From DASUBV01 sp035763085 (GTDB taxonomy: Bacteria > Actinomycetota > Actinomycetes > Streptosporangiales > Streptosporangiaceae): a stretch of DNA of 33,987 nucleotides. The translations under genes were made by a program, and so were the position numbers. The notes below the pieces were generated by a model, which was given only the letters and a program-made list of their open reading frames with translations, had not been told where the DNA came from and did no database searches. The stretch spans positions 1 to 33,987 of the forward strand of contig DASUBV010000145.1 in assembly GCA_035763085.1 (NCBI GenBank), in the 5' to 3' direction. Below are positions 7,651 through 15,860 of this stretch, piece by piece. How positions within the stretch are numbered: position 1 is the stretch's first letter; every line of letters begins with the position of its first letter.

Positions 7651-8429
7651 CCGGCGAGCTGAGCGCCGCCGGGCTGGCGGCGCGCGGGCTGCGCCTGGAT
7701 ATCGACGACGCAGTTGCCACCATCACGCTGAACCGCCCCGAGCGGCGCAACGCGATGACCCCCGGCATGTGGCTCGGCCTGGCCGCCATCGGCGCCGGCC
7801 TGCCGGCCACGGTGCGGGTGGTCGTGCTGCGCGGGGCCGGGCCGTCCTTCTGCGCGGGCATCGACCTGCGGATGCTGTCCGGCGAGGGCGTGCCGGGCGA
7901 GGAGCCGGTGCCCGGCCCCGCCGACCCGGGGTTCGAGGACTGGATCGCCCGCGTCCAGGAGGGCTACCTGTGGCTGCGCGACCAGAGCATCGTGTCGGTC
8001 GCGGTGGTGCAGGGGCACGCAATCGGAGCCGGCTGCCAGCTCGCCCTGGCCTGTGACCTGCGGGTGCTGGCCGAGGACGCGAGCCTGTGCGTGAAGGAGA
8101 CCGCGCTGGGCCTGGTGCCGGACCTGACCGGGACCAAGCCGCTGGTGGACATCGTGGGCCTGCCGCGGGCGCTGGAGCTGTGCCTGACGGCGCGCTCGGT
8201 GGACGCGCTCGAGGCCGCCCAGCTGCGCCTGGCCGAGCTGGTCGTGCCGGCCAGCGAGCTGGACGACGCGGTCGCCGACCTGGTCGCGGCGCTGCTGGCG
8301 GTCGACCCGGCGGCGGCCCGCGCCACCAAGAGCCTGCTGGCCCAGGCCGCCGGGAACACGCTGGCGCAGCAGGCAGCGGCGGAGCGGAGCACCCAGGCAC
8401 GGCTGCAGCGCGGCCGGCTGGCCCGTTAA
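7647..8429 (+). CDS. Enoyl-CoA hydratase/isomerase family protein
   Basis: About 260 residues of crotonase fold. The oxyanion-hole strands are VVVLRGAGPSFCAGIDLRML and VAVVQGHAIGAGCQLALACDLRV. Crotonases hydrate or isomerise acyl-CoA thioesters; the substrate is not deducible. The usual catalytic glutamates are not obvious at either standard site, so the exact chemistry is open. The homologous region begins at about LRLDIDDAVATITLNRPERRNA, yet no ATG, GTG or TTG lies in frame between the upstream gene and that point. I place the start at CTG 7647, which overlaps the HTH gene's TGA as CTGA. A start inside the HTH gene is the alternative. Confidence 0.82.
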   Translation: MTGELSAAGLAARGLRLDIDDAVATITLNRPERRNAMTPGMWLGLAAIGAGLPATVRVVVLRGAGPSFCAGIDLRMLSGEGVPGEEPVPGPADPGFEDWIARVQEGYLWLRDQSIVSVAVVQGHAIGAGCQLALACDLRVLAEDASLCVKETALGLVPDLTGTKPLVDIVGLPRALELCLTARSVDALEAAQLRLAELVVPASELDDAVADLVAALLAVDPAAARATKSLLAQAAGNTLAQQAAAERSTQARLQRGRLAR

Positions 8430-8440
8430 TACGGTACGAA

Positions 8441-8466
8441 GCTCGCGGTGCGAATTCGCCGTGAGC
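8441..8466. repeat. Imperfect inverted repeat before exporter gene
   Basis: GCTC-CGG-CGAA at 8441-8454 is mirrored by TTCG-CCG-GAGC at 8455-8466, with a small bulge, centred on GAATTC. It lies 12 nt after the enoyl-CoA hydratase stop and 44 nt before the exporter start. It may be a terminator or an operator. Confidence 0.4.
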
Positions 8467-8509
8467 TGAACCCGGGAAGATCAGCGGGGAATCGCTGGTT
8501 CACGGCGGT

Positions 8510-10426
8510 ATGTCAATGAGTAGCTGGCAGGCCATGCGGTCGTTCAGCCGCGACCGGTCCATCACCAGCCAGCGGCTCAAGCCGGGCAGCGTGCGGCGGA
8601 TTGTCTCCTATGCCCGGCCCTACCGCGGCACGCTGGCGCTGTTCCTCGGCGTCGTCGTGCTGGACGCCGTGGTCATGGTGGCCGTGCCGCTGCTGCTGAA
8701 GGCGATCATCGACCAGGGCATCCTGCAGAAGGACACCGGCCTGGTGATCGGCCTGGCCGCGGTGGCGGCCGCGCTGGCGCTGCTGGACGCGCTGCTGACG
8801 CTGGCCCAGCGCTGGTTCTCCTCGCGGATCGGCGAGGGCCTGATCTACGACCTGCGGGCGCAGGTCTTCCGGCACGTGCAGCAGCAGCCGATCGCGTTCT
8901 TCACCCGGGCCCAGACCGGCTCCCTGGTGAGCCGGCTCAACAGTGACGTGATCGGCGCGCAGCAGGCGCTCACCTCGACGCTGTCCTCGGTCGTCTCCAA
9001 CACGGTCTCGCTGATCCTGGTGCTGGTCACCATGCTGGCCCTGTCCTGGCCGGTCACCGTGATCTCGCTGCTGCTGGTCCCGGTGTTCATCATCCCGGCG
9101 CGGCTGGTGGGCCGCCGCCTGCAGCGGCTGACCCGTGAGTCGATGCAGCTGGACGCCCAGATGGGGTCCACCATGACCGAGCGGTTCAATGTGGCCGGGG
9201 CGATGCTGGTCAAGCTGTTCGGCCGGCCGCGCGAGGAGGCCGAGGTGTTCGCCCAGCGCGCCGGGCGGGTCCGCGACATCGGCGTGCTCACCGCCGTCTA
9301 CGGGAGCTCGCTGTTCATCGCGCTGACCCTGCTGGCCTCGCTGGCCACCGCCGTGGTCTACGGGGTCGGCGGCAGCCTGGTCATCAACGGGGCCATCAAC
9401 ATCGGCACCCTGGTCGCGCTGACCCTGCTGCTGGGCCGGCTGTACGGGCCGATCACCGCGCTGTCCAACGTGCAGGTCGACGTGATGACCGCGCTGGTCA
9501 GCTTCGACCGGGTCTTCGAGGTGCTGGACCTGCGGCCGCTGATCGAGGACAAGCCGGGCGCCACCGCGCTGCGGCTGGCCGGGCAGCCAGGCGCGCAGCC
9601 CGGCGACCCGGCCGCGGACATCGAGTTCGACCACGTCAGCTTCCGCTACCCGACGGCGTCGGAGGTGTCGCTGGCCTCGCTGGAGTCGATCGCGCTGCCG
9701 GTCCCGGAGCGGGCCGATGCCGGCCAGAGCGTGCTGCACGACGTGAGCTTCACCGCCCCGGCCGGCCAGCTGACGGCCCTGGTGGGCCCGTCGGGAGCGG
9801 GCAAGACCACCATCACCCACCTGGTTGCCCGGCTGTATGACCCGGCAGCCGGGGAGGTCCGGGTCGGCGGCGCCGGCCTGCGCGACATCACCCAGGACTC
9901 GCTGCACGACGCGGTGGGGGTGGTCACCCAGGACGCGCACATGTTCCACGACACGATCCGGGCCAACCTGCTGTACGCGCGGCCCGAGGCCACCGAGGAC
10001 GACCTGGTGGCGGCCTGCCGGGCGGCGCAGATCTGGGACCTGATCGCGGTGCTGCCCGACGGGCTGGACACCGTCGTCGGCGACCGCGGCTACCGGCTGT
10101 CGGGCGGCGAGAAGCAGCGGGTCGCGCTGGCCCGGCTGCTGCTCAAGGCGCCCGCCGTGGTCGTCCTGGATGAGGCGACCGCGCACCTGGACTCGGAGTC
10201 TGAGGCGGCCGTGCAGCGCGCCCTGAAGGCGGCGCTGGCGGGCCGGACCTCGCTGGTCATCGCGCACCGGCTGTCCACGATCCGGGAGGCCGACCAGATC
10301 CTGGTCATCGAGGACGGCCGGGTCCGCGAGCGCGGCCGGCACGAGGAGCTGCTGGCCTCCGGCGGCCTGTACGCCGAGCTGTACCAGACTCAGTTCGCCC
10401 GTCAGGAGCCCGCTACCCTGAGCTGA
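8510..10426 (+). CDS. ABC exporter half-transporter (fused membrane and ATPase domains)
   Basis: A 638-residue type IV ABC exporter. Residues about 40-330 hold six hydrophobic segments (for example TLALFLGVVVLDAVVMVAV and LLVPVFIIPARLVG). The ATPase domain has Walker A GPSGAGKTT, Q-loop VTQDAHMF, signature LSGGEKQR, Walker B VVVLDEATAHLDSE and the H-loop IAHRLST. An unusual insert of about 25 residues (SEVSLASLESIALPVPERADAG) sits between HVSFRYP and the following strand. It probably works as a homodimer exporting a lipid, peptide or drug; the substrate is unknown. It ends TGATG, overlapping the next start by one base, so it is coupled to the phosphotransferase gene. ATG 8516 is a possible alternative start. 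Confidence 0.92.
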   Translation: MSMSSWQAMRSFSRDRSITSQRLKPGSVRRIVSYARPYRGTLALFLGVVVLDAVVMVAVPLLLKAIIDQGILQKDTGLVIGLAAVAAALALLDALLTLAQRWFSSRIGEGLIYDLRAQVFRHVQQQPIAFFTRAQTGSLVSRLNSDVIGAQQALTSTLSSVVSNTVSLILVLVTMLALSWPVTVISLLLVPVFIIPARLVGRRLQRLTRESMQLDAQMGSTMTERFNVAGAMLVKLFGRPREEAEVFAQRAGRVRDIGVLTAVYGSSLFIALTLLASLATAVVYGVGGSLVINGAINIGTLVALTLLLGRLYGPITALSNVQVDVMTALVSFDRVFEVLDLRPLIEDKPGATALRLAGQPGAQPGDPAADIEFDHVSFRYPTASEVSLASLESIALPVPERADAGQSVLHDVSFTAPAGQLTALVGPSGAGKTTITHLVARLYDPAAGEVRVGGAGLRDITQDSLHDAVGVVTQDAHMFHDTIRANLLYARPEATEDDLVAACRAAQIWDLIAVLPDGLDTVVGDRGYRLSGGEKQRVALARLLLKAPAVVVLDEATAHLDSESEAAVQRALKAALAGRTSLVIAHRLSTIREADQILVIEDGRVRERGRHEELLASGGLYAELYQTQFARQEPATLS

Positions 10427-11346
10427 TGCCCGCGCCCCCGCCCGAGGTCCTCGATGCCCTGGGCGTCGGCCCGCCGGGCCGGCTGGCCGAGCTCAAGGAC
10501 CAGCCCGGCCAGAACGCGAGCTGGCTGGCCAGGCCGCCGGGCGGCGAGCCGGTGGTGCTGCGCCGTTACTACGCCGGAGCGGCCGGGCCTGAGCTTGCCT
10601 ACGAGCACGCGGTGCTGGCCCACCTGGCCCGTGCGGGCTGGGCGGTGCCCGAGCCGGTCAGCGCGCTGGTGTGCCAGGACGGCCTGTGGTACTGCCTGAC
10701 CCGGTACGTGCCGGGCGCGCCGGTGCTGGATGAGAGCACCGCGCAGCGCAGCCGCCGCGGCGCGGACCTGGCCCGGCTGCATGCCGCGCTGCGCGGCCTG
10801 GACGCCCGGCTCGGCCAGCGGCCCGGCTGGCGCGCCCAGCACGCCGGGATCACGGTGCACCGGGACCTGGACTGGGCCGCCTGCCTGGCCGGGCTGGCCG
10901 ACACCAGTCCGCGGCTGGGCCAGTGGGCCGCCGCGGCCGCCGCGCAGGCCCGGGCGGACCTGGCCGCCATCGGGGCGCACGAGCTGCCGGTCCTGATCGT
11001 GCACGGGGATTTCGCGGAGTGGAACGTGCACTACCGGCACCGCCAGGGCGGGCCGGCTCTGGCCGGGGTCATCGACTTCGGGCTCAGCCACCTGGACTCG
11101 CGGCCCTACGAGCTGGCCATCGCCCGGACCTACCGGGCACCCGAGGCCCGGCTCAGCTACCTGGCCCGGGCCGCCGCCCTGGGCTGGCCGTTCAGCGAGC
11201 TGGAGAGCGCCGCCATCGAGCCGGTCTACCGTGCCTTCCGGGTCGACATGGCGGCCTGGTCGATGCACTGCGGCCGCCGCGACGGCGCTTACGACCTGGC
11301 CATGATCGAGCGCCAGCTGGCCCGGACCGGGACCCCGCCGCCCTGA
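10426..11346 (+). CDS. Aminoglycoside phosphotransferase (APH)-type kinase
   Basis: A 306-residue protein of the APH/choline-kinase-like fold. The catalytic loop is VHGDFAEWNV (HGDxxxxN) and the metal-binding segment is VIDFGLSHLDSRPYELA. The N-terminal lobe has NASWLARPPGGEPVVLRRYY for ATP binding. Family members phosphorylate small hydroxylated substrates, including antibiotics, choline, homoserine or fructosamines. This one cannot be assigned to a drug. Its ATG shares a base with the exporter's stop codon, so both are made from one transcript, an arrangement compatible with modify-and-export handling of one compound. The stop codon lies within the first copy of a 22-bp tandem duplication. 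Confidence 0.85.
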   Translation: MPAPPPEVLDALGVGPPGRLAELKDQPGQNASWLARPPGGEPVVLRRYYAGAAGPELAYEHAVLAHLARAGWAVPEPVSALVCQDGLWYCLTRYVPGAPVLDESTAQRSRRGADLARLHAALRGLDARLGQRPGWRAQHAGITVHRDLDWAACLAGLADTSPRLGQWAAAAAAQARADLAAIGAHELPVLIVHGDFAEWNVHYRHRQGGPALAGVIDFGLSHLDSRPYELAIARTYRAPEARLSYLARAAALGWPFSELESAAIEPVYRAFRVDMAAWSMHCGRRDGAYDLAMIERQLARTGTPPP

Positions 11347-11380
11347 GCACGCCGGGGCGCCGCCCTGAGCACCCCGGGGC
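11337..11380 (+). repeat. 22-bp tandem duplication spanning the APH stop codon
   Basis: Positions 11337-11358 and 11359-11380 are adjacent direct copies differing at one base (G11351 versus C11373). The first copy contains the APH stop TGA. GCCGCC (11359-11364) can pair with GGCGGC (11383-11388), so the second copy also forms a hairpin between the convergent genes. Confidence 0.8.
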
Positions 11381-11389
11381 CCGGCGGCC

Positions 11390-12436
11390 TCATAGCCGGA
11401 AGGTGGTGCCGACCGTGCTCGGCAGGCACGCGTCGCCGAACCGGCCGGCTATGGCCAGCTGGGCCGTCCAGCCGGTGCAATGTGCCGGGACAACCAGGCC
11501 CGGGTTCAGCGCGGCCAGGTCATCCAGCACCCGGGGGATCAGCGGCTCGAACGCCGGCCCGTTGAGATGGAACCCGCCCAGCACCGCGTGCAGCGGCTCG
11601 CCGCCGGTCAGGCGGCGGGCATAGCGGGCGATGTTGACCACCCCGGCGTGCCCGCAGCCGGTAAGCACCACCAGCCCCTTGCCGGCCACGTTGATGATCA
11701 GCGCCTGGTCGTCCAGCACCAGGGGGTCGGGCTGCCAGGCGCCGTCCAGGAAGGCCTGCTGAGCCGGGAAGCCGGGCTCGTACCCGGTGACCCGCGGCAC
11801 CTCGCCGGTGATCAGGACCGACCCGTCGAGCAGGAAGCTCGGCTGCTGCTCCTCGATGATGGTGAACCCGGCCCCGGTCAGCGCGGCCGGGCTGGTCGAC
11901 GGGATCTCCTGCGGATCCCGGCCGGGCAGCAGCACGCGGCGCTGCCGCCAGAAGTGCGGGTGGATCAGCACGGGCAGCCCGGCCGGGCCGCCCAGCGCCC
12001 GGATCAGCCCGTCCAGGCCGGTGGTGTGATCGAAGTGGCCGTGGCTGCACACGATCGCCTCGATCGAGCCCGGGTCGATGTCCAGCCGCCGCATGTTCTC
12101 GGTGACGCCGTCCGGGCTGGACCCGGTGTCGAACAGGATCCGGTGCTCGCGGCCCGCCCGGCTGACCGTGACCAGCGCCGCGAACCCGTGCTCGGCGACC
12201 AGCCCGTCGAGTGCCTGGCCGCCGGCCATCACCGCCGAAGGGCGGGGCAGGACCGGCAGGCCGGGCCGCCGGGCCAGCCCGGAGCTGGGCATCATGGCGT
12301 CGGTGAGGTTGTCGGCGAGCACGGTGACAGCGACCGCGTCAACCGGCTCGAGGCGGATCTCGACGGCGGGCTCGAAGTCATGCAGCAGCGGGGCCAGCAT
12401 CCCGGCTGTCCCTGCGGGGCTGTTATCAGTGCACAT
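11390..12436 (-). CDS. MBL-fold metallo-hydrolase
   Basis: A 348-residue metallo-beta-lactamase-fold protein. The metal site is CSHGHFDHTTGLDGL (HxHxDH); further ligands are likely in LTGCGHAGVVN and GGFHL. The overall pattern resembles the family annotated as dihydropterin-(ribofuranosyl)aminobenzene phosphate synthase-like hydrolases. Bacterial members of that group have no proven reaction, and the substrate is unknown. Start ATG 12436 is supported by TACGAT placed 7 nt upstream, a leaderless pattern. The gene converges with the APH gene. It is followed on the same strand by nothing it could be coupled to, and is separated from the sulfotransferase-like gene by 33 nt. Confidence 0.85.
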   Translation of the reverse strand: MCTDNSPAGTAGMLAPLLHDFEPAVEIRLEPVDAVAVTVLADNLTDAMMPSSGLARRPGLPVLPRPSAVMAGGQALDGLVAEHGFAALVTVSRAGREHRILFDTGSSPDGVTENMRRLDIDPGSIEAIVCSHGHFDHTTGLDGLIRALGGPAGLPVLIHPHFWRQRRVLLPGRDPQEIPSTSPAALTGAGFTIIEEQQPSFLLDGSVLITGEVPRVTGYEPGFPAQQAFLDGAWQPDPLVLDDQALIINVAGKGLVVLTGCGHAGVVNIARYARRLTGGEPLHAVLGGFHLNGPAFEPLIPRVLDDLAALNPGLVVPAHCTGWTAQLAIAGRFGDACLPSTVGTTFRL

Positions 12437-12443
12437 CCCGCAT

Positions 12444-12449
12444 ATCGTA
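12444..12449 (-). promoter_or_regulatory. -10 element of leaderless MBL-fold gene
   Basis: TACGAT on the minus strand is followed by 7 nt and ATG 12436, with no ribosome-binding site. The pattern matches other leaderless starts in the window. Confidence 0.5.
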
Positions 12450-12469
12450 GGAGCCGCGTAGGCGCGGAC

Positions 12470-13372
12470 CTAGGAGCCGTAGCCCACCCGGCGCAGATCC
12501 TGGCCGGCCACCTTCTCGATCTCCGCCAGCTGCACGGCGGAGAGCAGGCGCCGCCAGCCGCCCGGCTCGACCGGCGGCGCCGCCCCGGCCAGCCGGTCCC
12601 GTGGCCCGATCGGGTTCATCGGCGCCCCGATGAAGTCCGAGATGGCCGCCGTGGCCGCGGCCGGGTGCCGGATCATCTGCTCATAGCGCAGCGTGGTCAG
12701 CTGCTCGGCCGCCAGGCTGGTGCGCAGCCGGGCCATCTTGCGCACCGACCCGCGCCAGCGCATCGCCGCCTTGCCCGCCGGCGACAGCCCCGGCCAGGCG
12801 GCCAGGTCCTGCTCGGTCTCGATCCCGAAGAACGGGTCCGGCGCCTTCCCGTCGCCGCTGGCCATGCCGCGGCGGAAGAAGCTGAGCGTCTGGGCGTCGG
12901 CCAGCATCGCCGCAGTCACGTCCCGGCCGTCCCGGATGACCTGCACGATGCGGGCGTCGGGGAAGGCGTCCACGGCCGACTCGGCGCAGTACATCAGGTC
13001 CGGGCTGGCGTCGCCGTAGCGGGTGATGTCGCGCTCCTCGACACAGGTGCCCGCGCCGTCCACCCGGCCGGTCTCCCGGCAGGCCGGGGAGCAGGACAGG
13101 CAGCCGTGCGGGGTCACCTGCCACGCCTGGGCGAAAGCGTCGCGCAGCACGGTCGCGGCGGCCTCGCCCCGGTCGCGCTGGATCGCGGGGTTGCGCGCGA
13201 AGGCGTAGACCACGCTCAGCACGCTCTGCTGGCCGATCGTCACGTGAAATCCCGGCGACTGCTTCAGCGCGCGCGCCAGCAGGCCCGTGCCGGAGAACGG
13301 GGCTCCGATCAGGAACACCGGCTGGCGGACCTTGCGGCCGTTGACGACCAGAATGTGCGGACGGGGTGGCAT
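12470..13372 (-). CDS. Sulfotransferase-family protein
   Basis: A 300-residue protein with the sulfotransferase-type P-loop QPVFLIGAPFSGTGLLARAL near residue 17, expected to hold the 5'-phosphosulfate of PAPS. The 3'-phosphate-binding segment is IVQVIRDGRDVTAAML, and a helix with RTSLAAEQLTTLRYEQMI matches family architecture. It would transfer sulfate to a hydroxyl or amine of an unknown acceptor. Between them lies an unusual Cys-rich insert (GCLSCSPACRETG, then GTC further on) that could bind a metal or form disulfides. The start ATG 13372 has no obvious Shine-Dalgarno. It is upstream of the MBL-fold gene on the same strand with a 33-nt gap, possibly one transcript. Confidence 0.8.
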   Translation of the reverse strand: MPPRPHILVVNGRKVRQPVFLIGAPFSGTGLLARALKQSPGFHVTIGQQSVLSVVYAFARNPAIQRDRGEAAATVLRDAFAQAWQVTPHGCLSCSPACRETGRVDGAGTCVEERDITRYGDASPDLMYCAESAVDAFPDARIVQVIRDGRDVTAAMLADAQTLSFFRRGMASGDGKAPDPFFGIETEQDLAAWPGLSPAGKAAMRWRGSVRKMARLRTSLAAEQLTTLRYEQMIRHPAAATAAISDFIGAPMNPIGPRDRLAGAAPPVEPGGWRRLLSAVQLAEIEKVAGQDLRRVGYGS

Positions 13373-13476
13373 GACTACCCATCAGTGTGACATTGCCTCG
13401 GGACCGCGGCGGCCAGTGCGGTCGGTCCCTGGCAGCACACCGGGAAACTACCTCATACCTGCGCAAAGCGCGGCCC

Positions 13477-13491
13477 GCGCCCGGCGGGCGC
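13477..13491 (-). terminator. Hairpin after GH15 gene
   Basis: GCGCCCG (13477-13483) pairs with CGGGCGC (13485-13491) directly downstream of the GH15 stop on the minus strand. There is no T-tract, so the role is inferred from position. Confidence 0.45.
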
Positions 13492-13493
13492 CG

Positions 13494-15350
13494 TCAGCTC
13501 GGCCTGGCCGGCCGCCCGGACGGTATCCGGCAGTGGTGCCCGGCATGGTTGTGCAGGTTCAGCGCGGCCTGGATCAGCGGCACGTGGCTGAATGCCTGCG
13601 GCGTGTTGCCCACCTGCCGGCCGTAGCGCGGGTCGTACTCCTCGCTGAGCAGCCCCACGTCGTTGCGCAGCGCCAGCAGCCGCTCGAACAGCTCCACTGC
13701 GGCGTCGTAGTCGCCGATCAGGTGCAGCGCGTTCACCAGCCAGAAGCTGCAGGCCAGGAACGCGCCCTCGCCGCCGGCCAGCCCGTCCACCTCGGCCTGC
13801 CCGCCGGCCGCCGCTGCCTCCGGCTGGGTGTAGCGCAGCACCAGCCCGTCACGCATCAGGTCGCGCTGGATGGTGCGCACCGTGGAGACCACCCGCGGGT
13901 CGCCGGGCGGCAGGAAGCCCACCTCCAGCAGCAGCAGCACCGCGGCGTCCAGCTCGGAGCTGCCGTAGTACTGGGTGAAGGTGCCCCGCTCGGCGTCGTA
14001 GCCCTTGTCGCAGATCTCGGCATGAATCTGGTCCCGGATCGCCCGCCACCGGTCGTGCGCGCCGGTGCCGCCGAGCTCGGCGACCTGGGTCGCCCGGTCG
14101 AAGGCGACCCACGCCATGATCTTGGAGTGCACGAAGTGGCGCCGCGGCCCGCGCACCTCCCAGATCCCCTCGTCGGGCTCGTCCCAGTGCTTCTCCAGGA
14201 ACTCCAGGAAATGCCCGACCAGGCTCCAGGTGTGCTTGTCGAAACGGAGCCCGGCCTGCTTACCCAGCGTCAGAGCGTCGATGACCTCGCCGTACACGTC
14301 CAGCTGGCGCTGGTCCACCGCCGCGTTGCCGATCCGGACCGGAGCTGAGCTCTCGTACCCGGGCAGCCAGGTCGCCTCCCACTCGGCCAGCCGCCGCTCG
14401 CCGGCCACCCCGTACATGATCTGGACATCGTTCGCGCTGCCGGCCACGGCGCGCTCCAGCCACTCCCGCCAGGCCGCCGCCTCGGTGGTGTAGCCCGTGC
14501 GCAGCAGCGCCTCCAGGGTGATCGTGGCGTCGCGCAGCCAGCAGTACCGGTAGTCCCAGTTCCGCACCCCGCCCAGGTCCTCAGGCAGCGAGGTCGTCGG
14601 CGCGGCCACGATGCCGCCGGTCGGCGCGTAGGTCAGGGCCTTGAGCGTGATCAGCGACCGGCGGACCGCGTCGGCGTACTCGCCGCCGTAGCTGCAGCCC
14701 GCCGACCACTGCGTCCAGAACGCGCGGGTCCGCTCCAGCAGGTCATCGGCGTGCTCGTGGGTGACCTCCGGGGCGCCCAGGTGCGAGGGCATCCAGCACA
14801 GCACGAACGGGACCCGCTCGCCGGCCCGGACGGTGAACGCCGCCTCGTGCGCCATGTTGCGGGGGACCAGCCGGACGGGGGTGCGCAGCCACACCGAGTC
14901 CGGGCCGGCCACCGCCGACAGGCAGTGGTCCACCCGGCGCATCCAGGGCATGACCTTGCCGTAGCCGAACCGGACCCGCAGCACGGTCTCCATCTCCACC
15001 GCGCCGCGCACGCCCTCCACGATCCGCACCAGCACCGGATGCTGGCCGTCACGCGGCGGCATGAAGTCCAGCACCCGCACGGCGCCGCTCATCGTCTCCC
15101 AGGTCGTGGCCAGAATCAGCGTGCCGTCCTCGTAACGGCGGGAGACCTCGCCGCGGCGGGCCTGCGGTCCATCGGCCATCGTGGGGCTGATCCGCCACTG
15201 GCCGTGCCGCTCGTCGCCGAGCAGGGCCGCGAAGCAGGCGTCGGAGTCGAACCGGGGCAGACACAGCCAGTCCACCGAGCCCTCACGGTCGATCAGGGCC
15301 GCCGTCTGCATGTCGCCGATCAGCGCGTAATCCTCGATAAGCCCGGTCAT
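13494..15350 (-). CDS. Glycoside hydrolase family 15 protein (glucoamylase/trehalase type)
   Basis: A 618-residue cytoplasmic-type GH15 enzyme. It starts with LIEDYALIGDMQTAALIDREGSVDWLCLPRFDS, the N-terminal beta-sandwich signature. The (alpha/alpha)6 barrel shows GGVRNWDYRYCWLRDATITLEALL and the C-terminal catalytic-acid region LLSEEYDPRYGRQVGNTPQAFSHV. Members hydrolyse alpha-linked glucans, and several actinobacterial ones are trehalases; which applies cannot be told here. No signal peptide is present, so it probably acts on internal glucan or trehalose. AGGAGG lies a few bases before ATG 15350. It is divergent from the first small lipoprotein gene. Confidence 0.92.
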   Translation of the reverse strand: MTGLIEDYALIGDMQTAALIDREGSVDWLCLPRFDSDACFAALLGDERHGQWRISPTMADGPQARRGEVSRRYEDGTLILATTWETMSGAVRVLDFMPPRDGQHPVLVRIVEGVRGAVEMETVLRVRFGYGKVMPWMRRVDHCLSAVAGPDSVWLRTPVRLVPRNMAHEAAFTVRAGERVPFVLCWMPSHLGAPEVTHEHADDLLERTRAFWTQWSAGCSYGGEYADAVRRSLITLKALTYAPTGGIVAAPTTSLPEDLGGVRNWDYRYCWLRDATITLEALLRTGYTTEAAAWREWLERAVAGSANDVQIMYGVAGERRLAEWEATWLPGYESSAPVRIGNAAVDQRQLDVYGEVIDALTLGKQAGLRFDKHTWSLVGHFLEFLEKHWDEPDEGIWEVRGPRRHFVHSKIMAWVAFDRATQVAELGGTGAHDRWRAIRDQIHAEICDKGYDAERGTFTQYYGSSELDAAVLLLLEVGFLPPGDPRVVSTVRTIQRDLMRDGLVLRYTQPEAAAAGGQAEVDGLAGGEGAFLACSFWLVNALHLIGDYDAAVELFERLLALRNDVGLLSEEYDPRYGRQVGNTPQAFSHVPLIQAALNLHNHAGHHCRIPSGRPARPS

Positions 15351-15406
15351 GCCGCCTCCTGGGTTGCCGTCTGCCGCACAACATATCCGCCGCTAAGCTT
15401 CCAGTT

Positions 15407-15766
15407 GTGTTCACATCCCGCAGGCCCGCCATTGCCGCGGCCGCGCTCGCCGCGGTCGCCCTGCTCGGCGTCGCGGGCTGCGGGAAGATGGCCGAGACCC
15501 TCGGCCAGCAGTGGGTCGACGTGACGTTCAAGTCCACGACGAGCCTGCAGACCATCGAGCACATCCGGCTGGCATGCTCGCACATCCCGAATGTGACAGC
15601 GGACCCGCTGCCCAAGCCGCACACGGTGATCAACCTGATGAGCGGCGTGCGCTACGACACCACCAAGGCCTCCGAGGCCAATATCGCCCAGCTTCAGCAG
15701 TGCCTGCAGAAGTTCAGCGCCGTCCAGGGCTTCACCCCCGAGGACACCAGCGACACCGGCGGCTGA
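15407..15766 (+). CDS. Small lipoprotein, paralogue A
   Basis: A 119-residue lipoprotein: basic N-terminus, hydrophobic stretch AIAAAALAAVALLGVAG and lipobox-like GVAGC at residue 24 or so. The mature part (about 95 residues) has WVDVTFKSTTSLQTIEHIRLACSHIPNV, then SGVRYDTTKASEANIAQLQQCLQKFSAVQGF. Predicted strand-helix-strand-strand-helix-strand order suggests a ferredoxin-like fold, and its two cysteines could pair. I do not know a function. GTG 15407 follows TAAGCT (15394-15399) by 7 nt, so it is probably leaderless. A paralogue lies 286 nt downstream. It is divergent from the GH15 gene. Confidence 0.8.
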   Translation: MFTSRRPAIAAAALAAVALLGVAGCGKMAETLGQQWVDVTFKSTTSLQTIEHIRLACSHIPNVTADPLPKPHTVINLMSGVRYDTTKASEANIAQLQQCLQKFSAVQGFTPEDTSDTGG

Positions 15767-15813
15767 CGCACCCGGTCATCTCCACCCCCTGAACCACTCC
15801 GGCCCTGTGCCTT

Positions 15814-15858
15814 GCCGGTGCGATCCGGACGCCCGCAGGGTGGCCGGATCGCACCGGC
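15814..15858. repeat. Perfect 15-bp inverted repeat
   Basis: GCCGGTGCGATCCGG (15814-15828) and CCGGATCGCACCGGC (15844-15858) are exact reverse complements around a 15-nt centre. It lies 47 nt after the stop of lipoprotein A. It could be a terminator for that gene or part of a dispersed repeat. Confidence 0.75.
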
Positions 15859-15860
15859 CC

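Noticed and set aside
8513..10342. 609-codon minus-strand frame opposite the ABC exporter
   Set aside because: Rich in Gln/Gly/Arg/His with no motif; the plus-strand exporter has every expected ATPase motif.
11480..13390. 636-codon plus-strand frame opposite the MBL and sulfotransferase genes
   Set aside because: No domains and biased composition; the minus-strand proteins have catalytic motifs.
13400..13429. GGGACCG/CGGTCCC inverted repeat upstream of the sulfotransferase-like gene
   Set aside because: A 7-bp arm with a 16-nt centre is frequent by chance at this GC content, and it has no clear position relative to a promoter.
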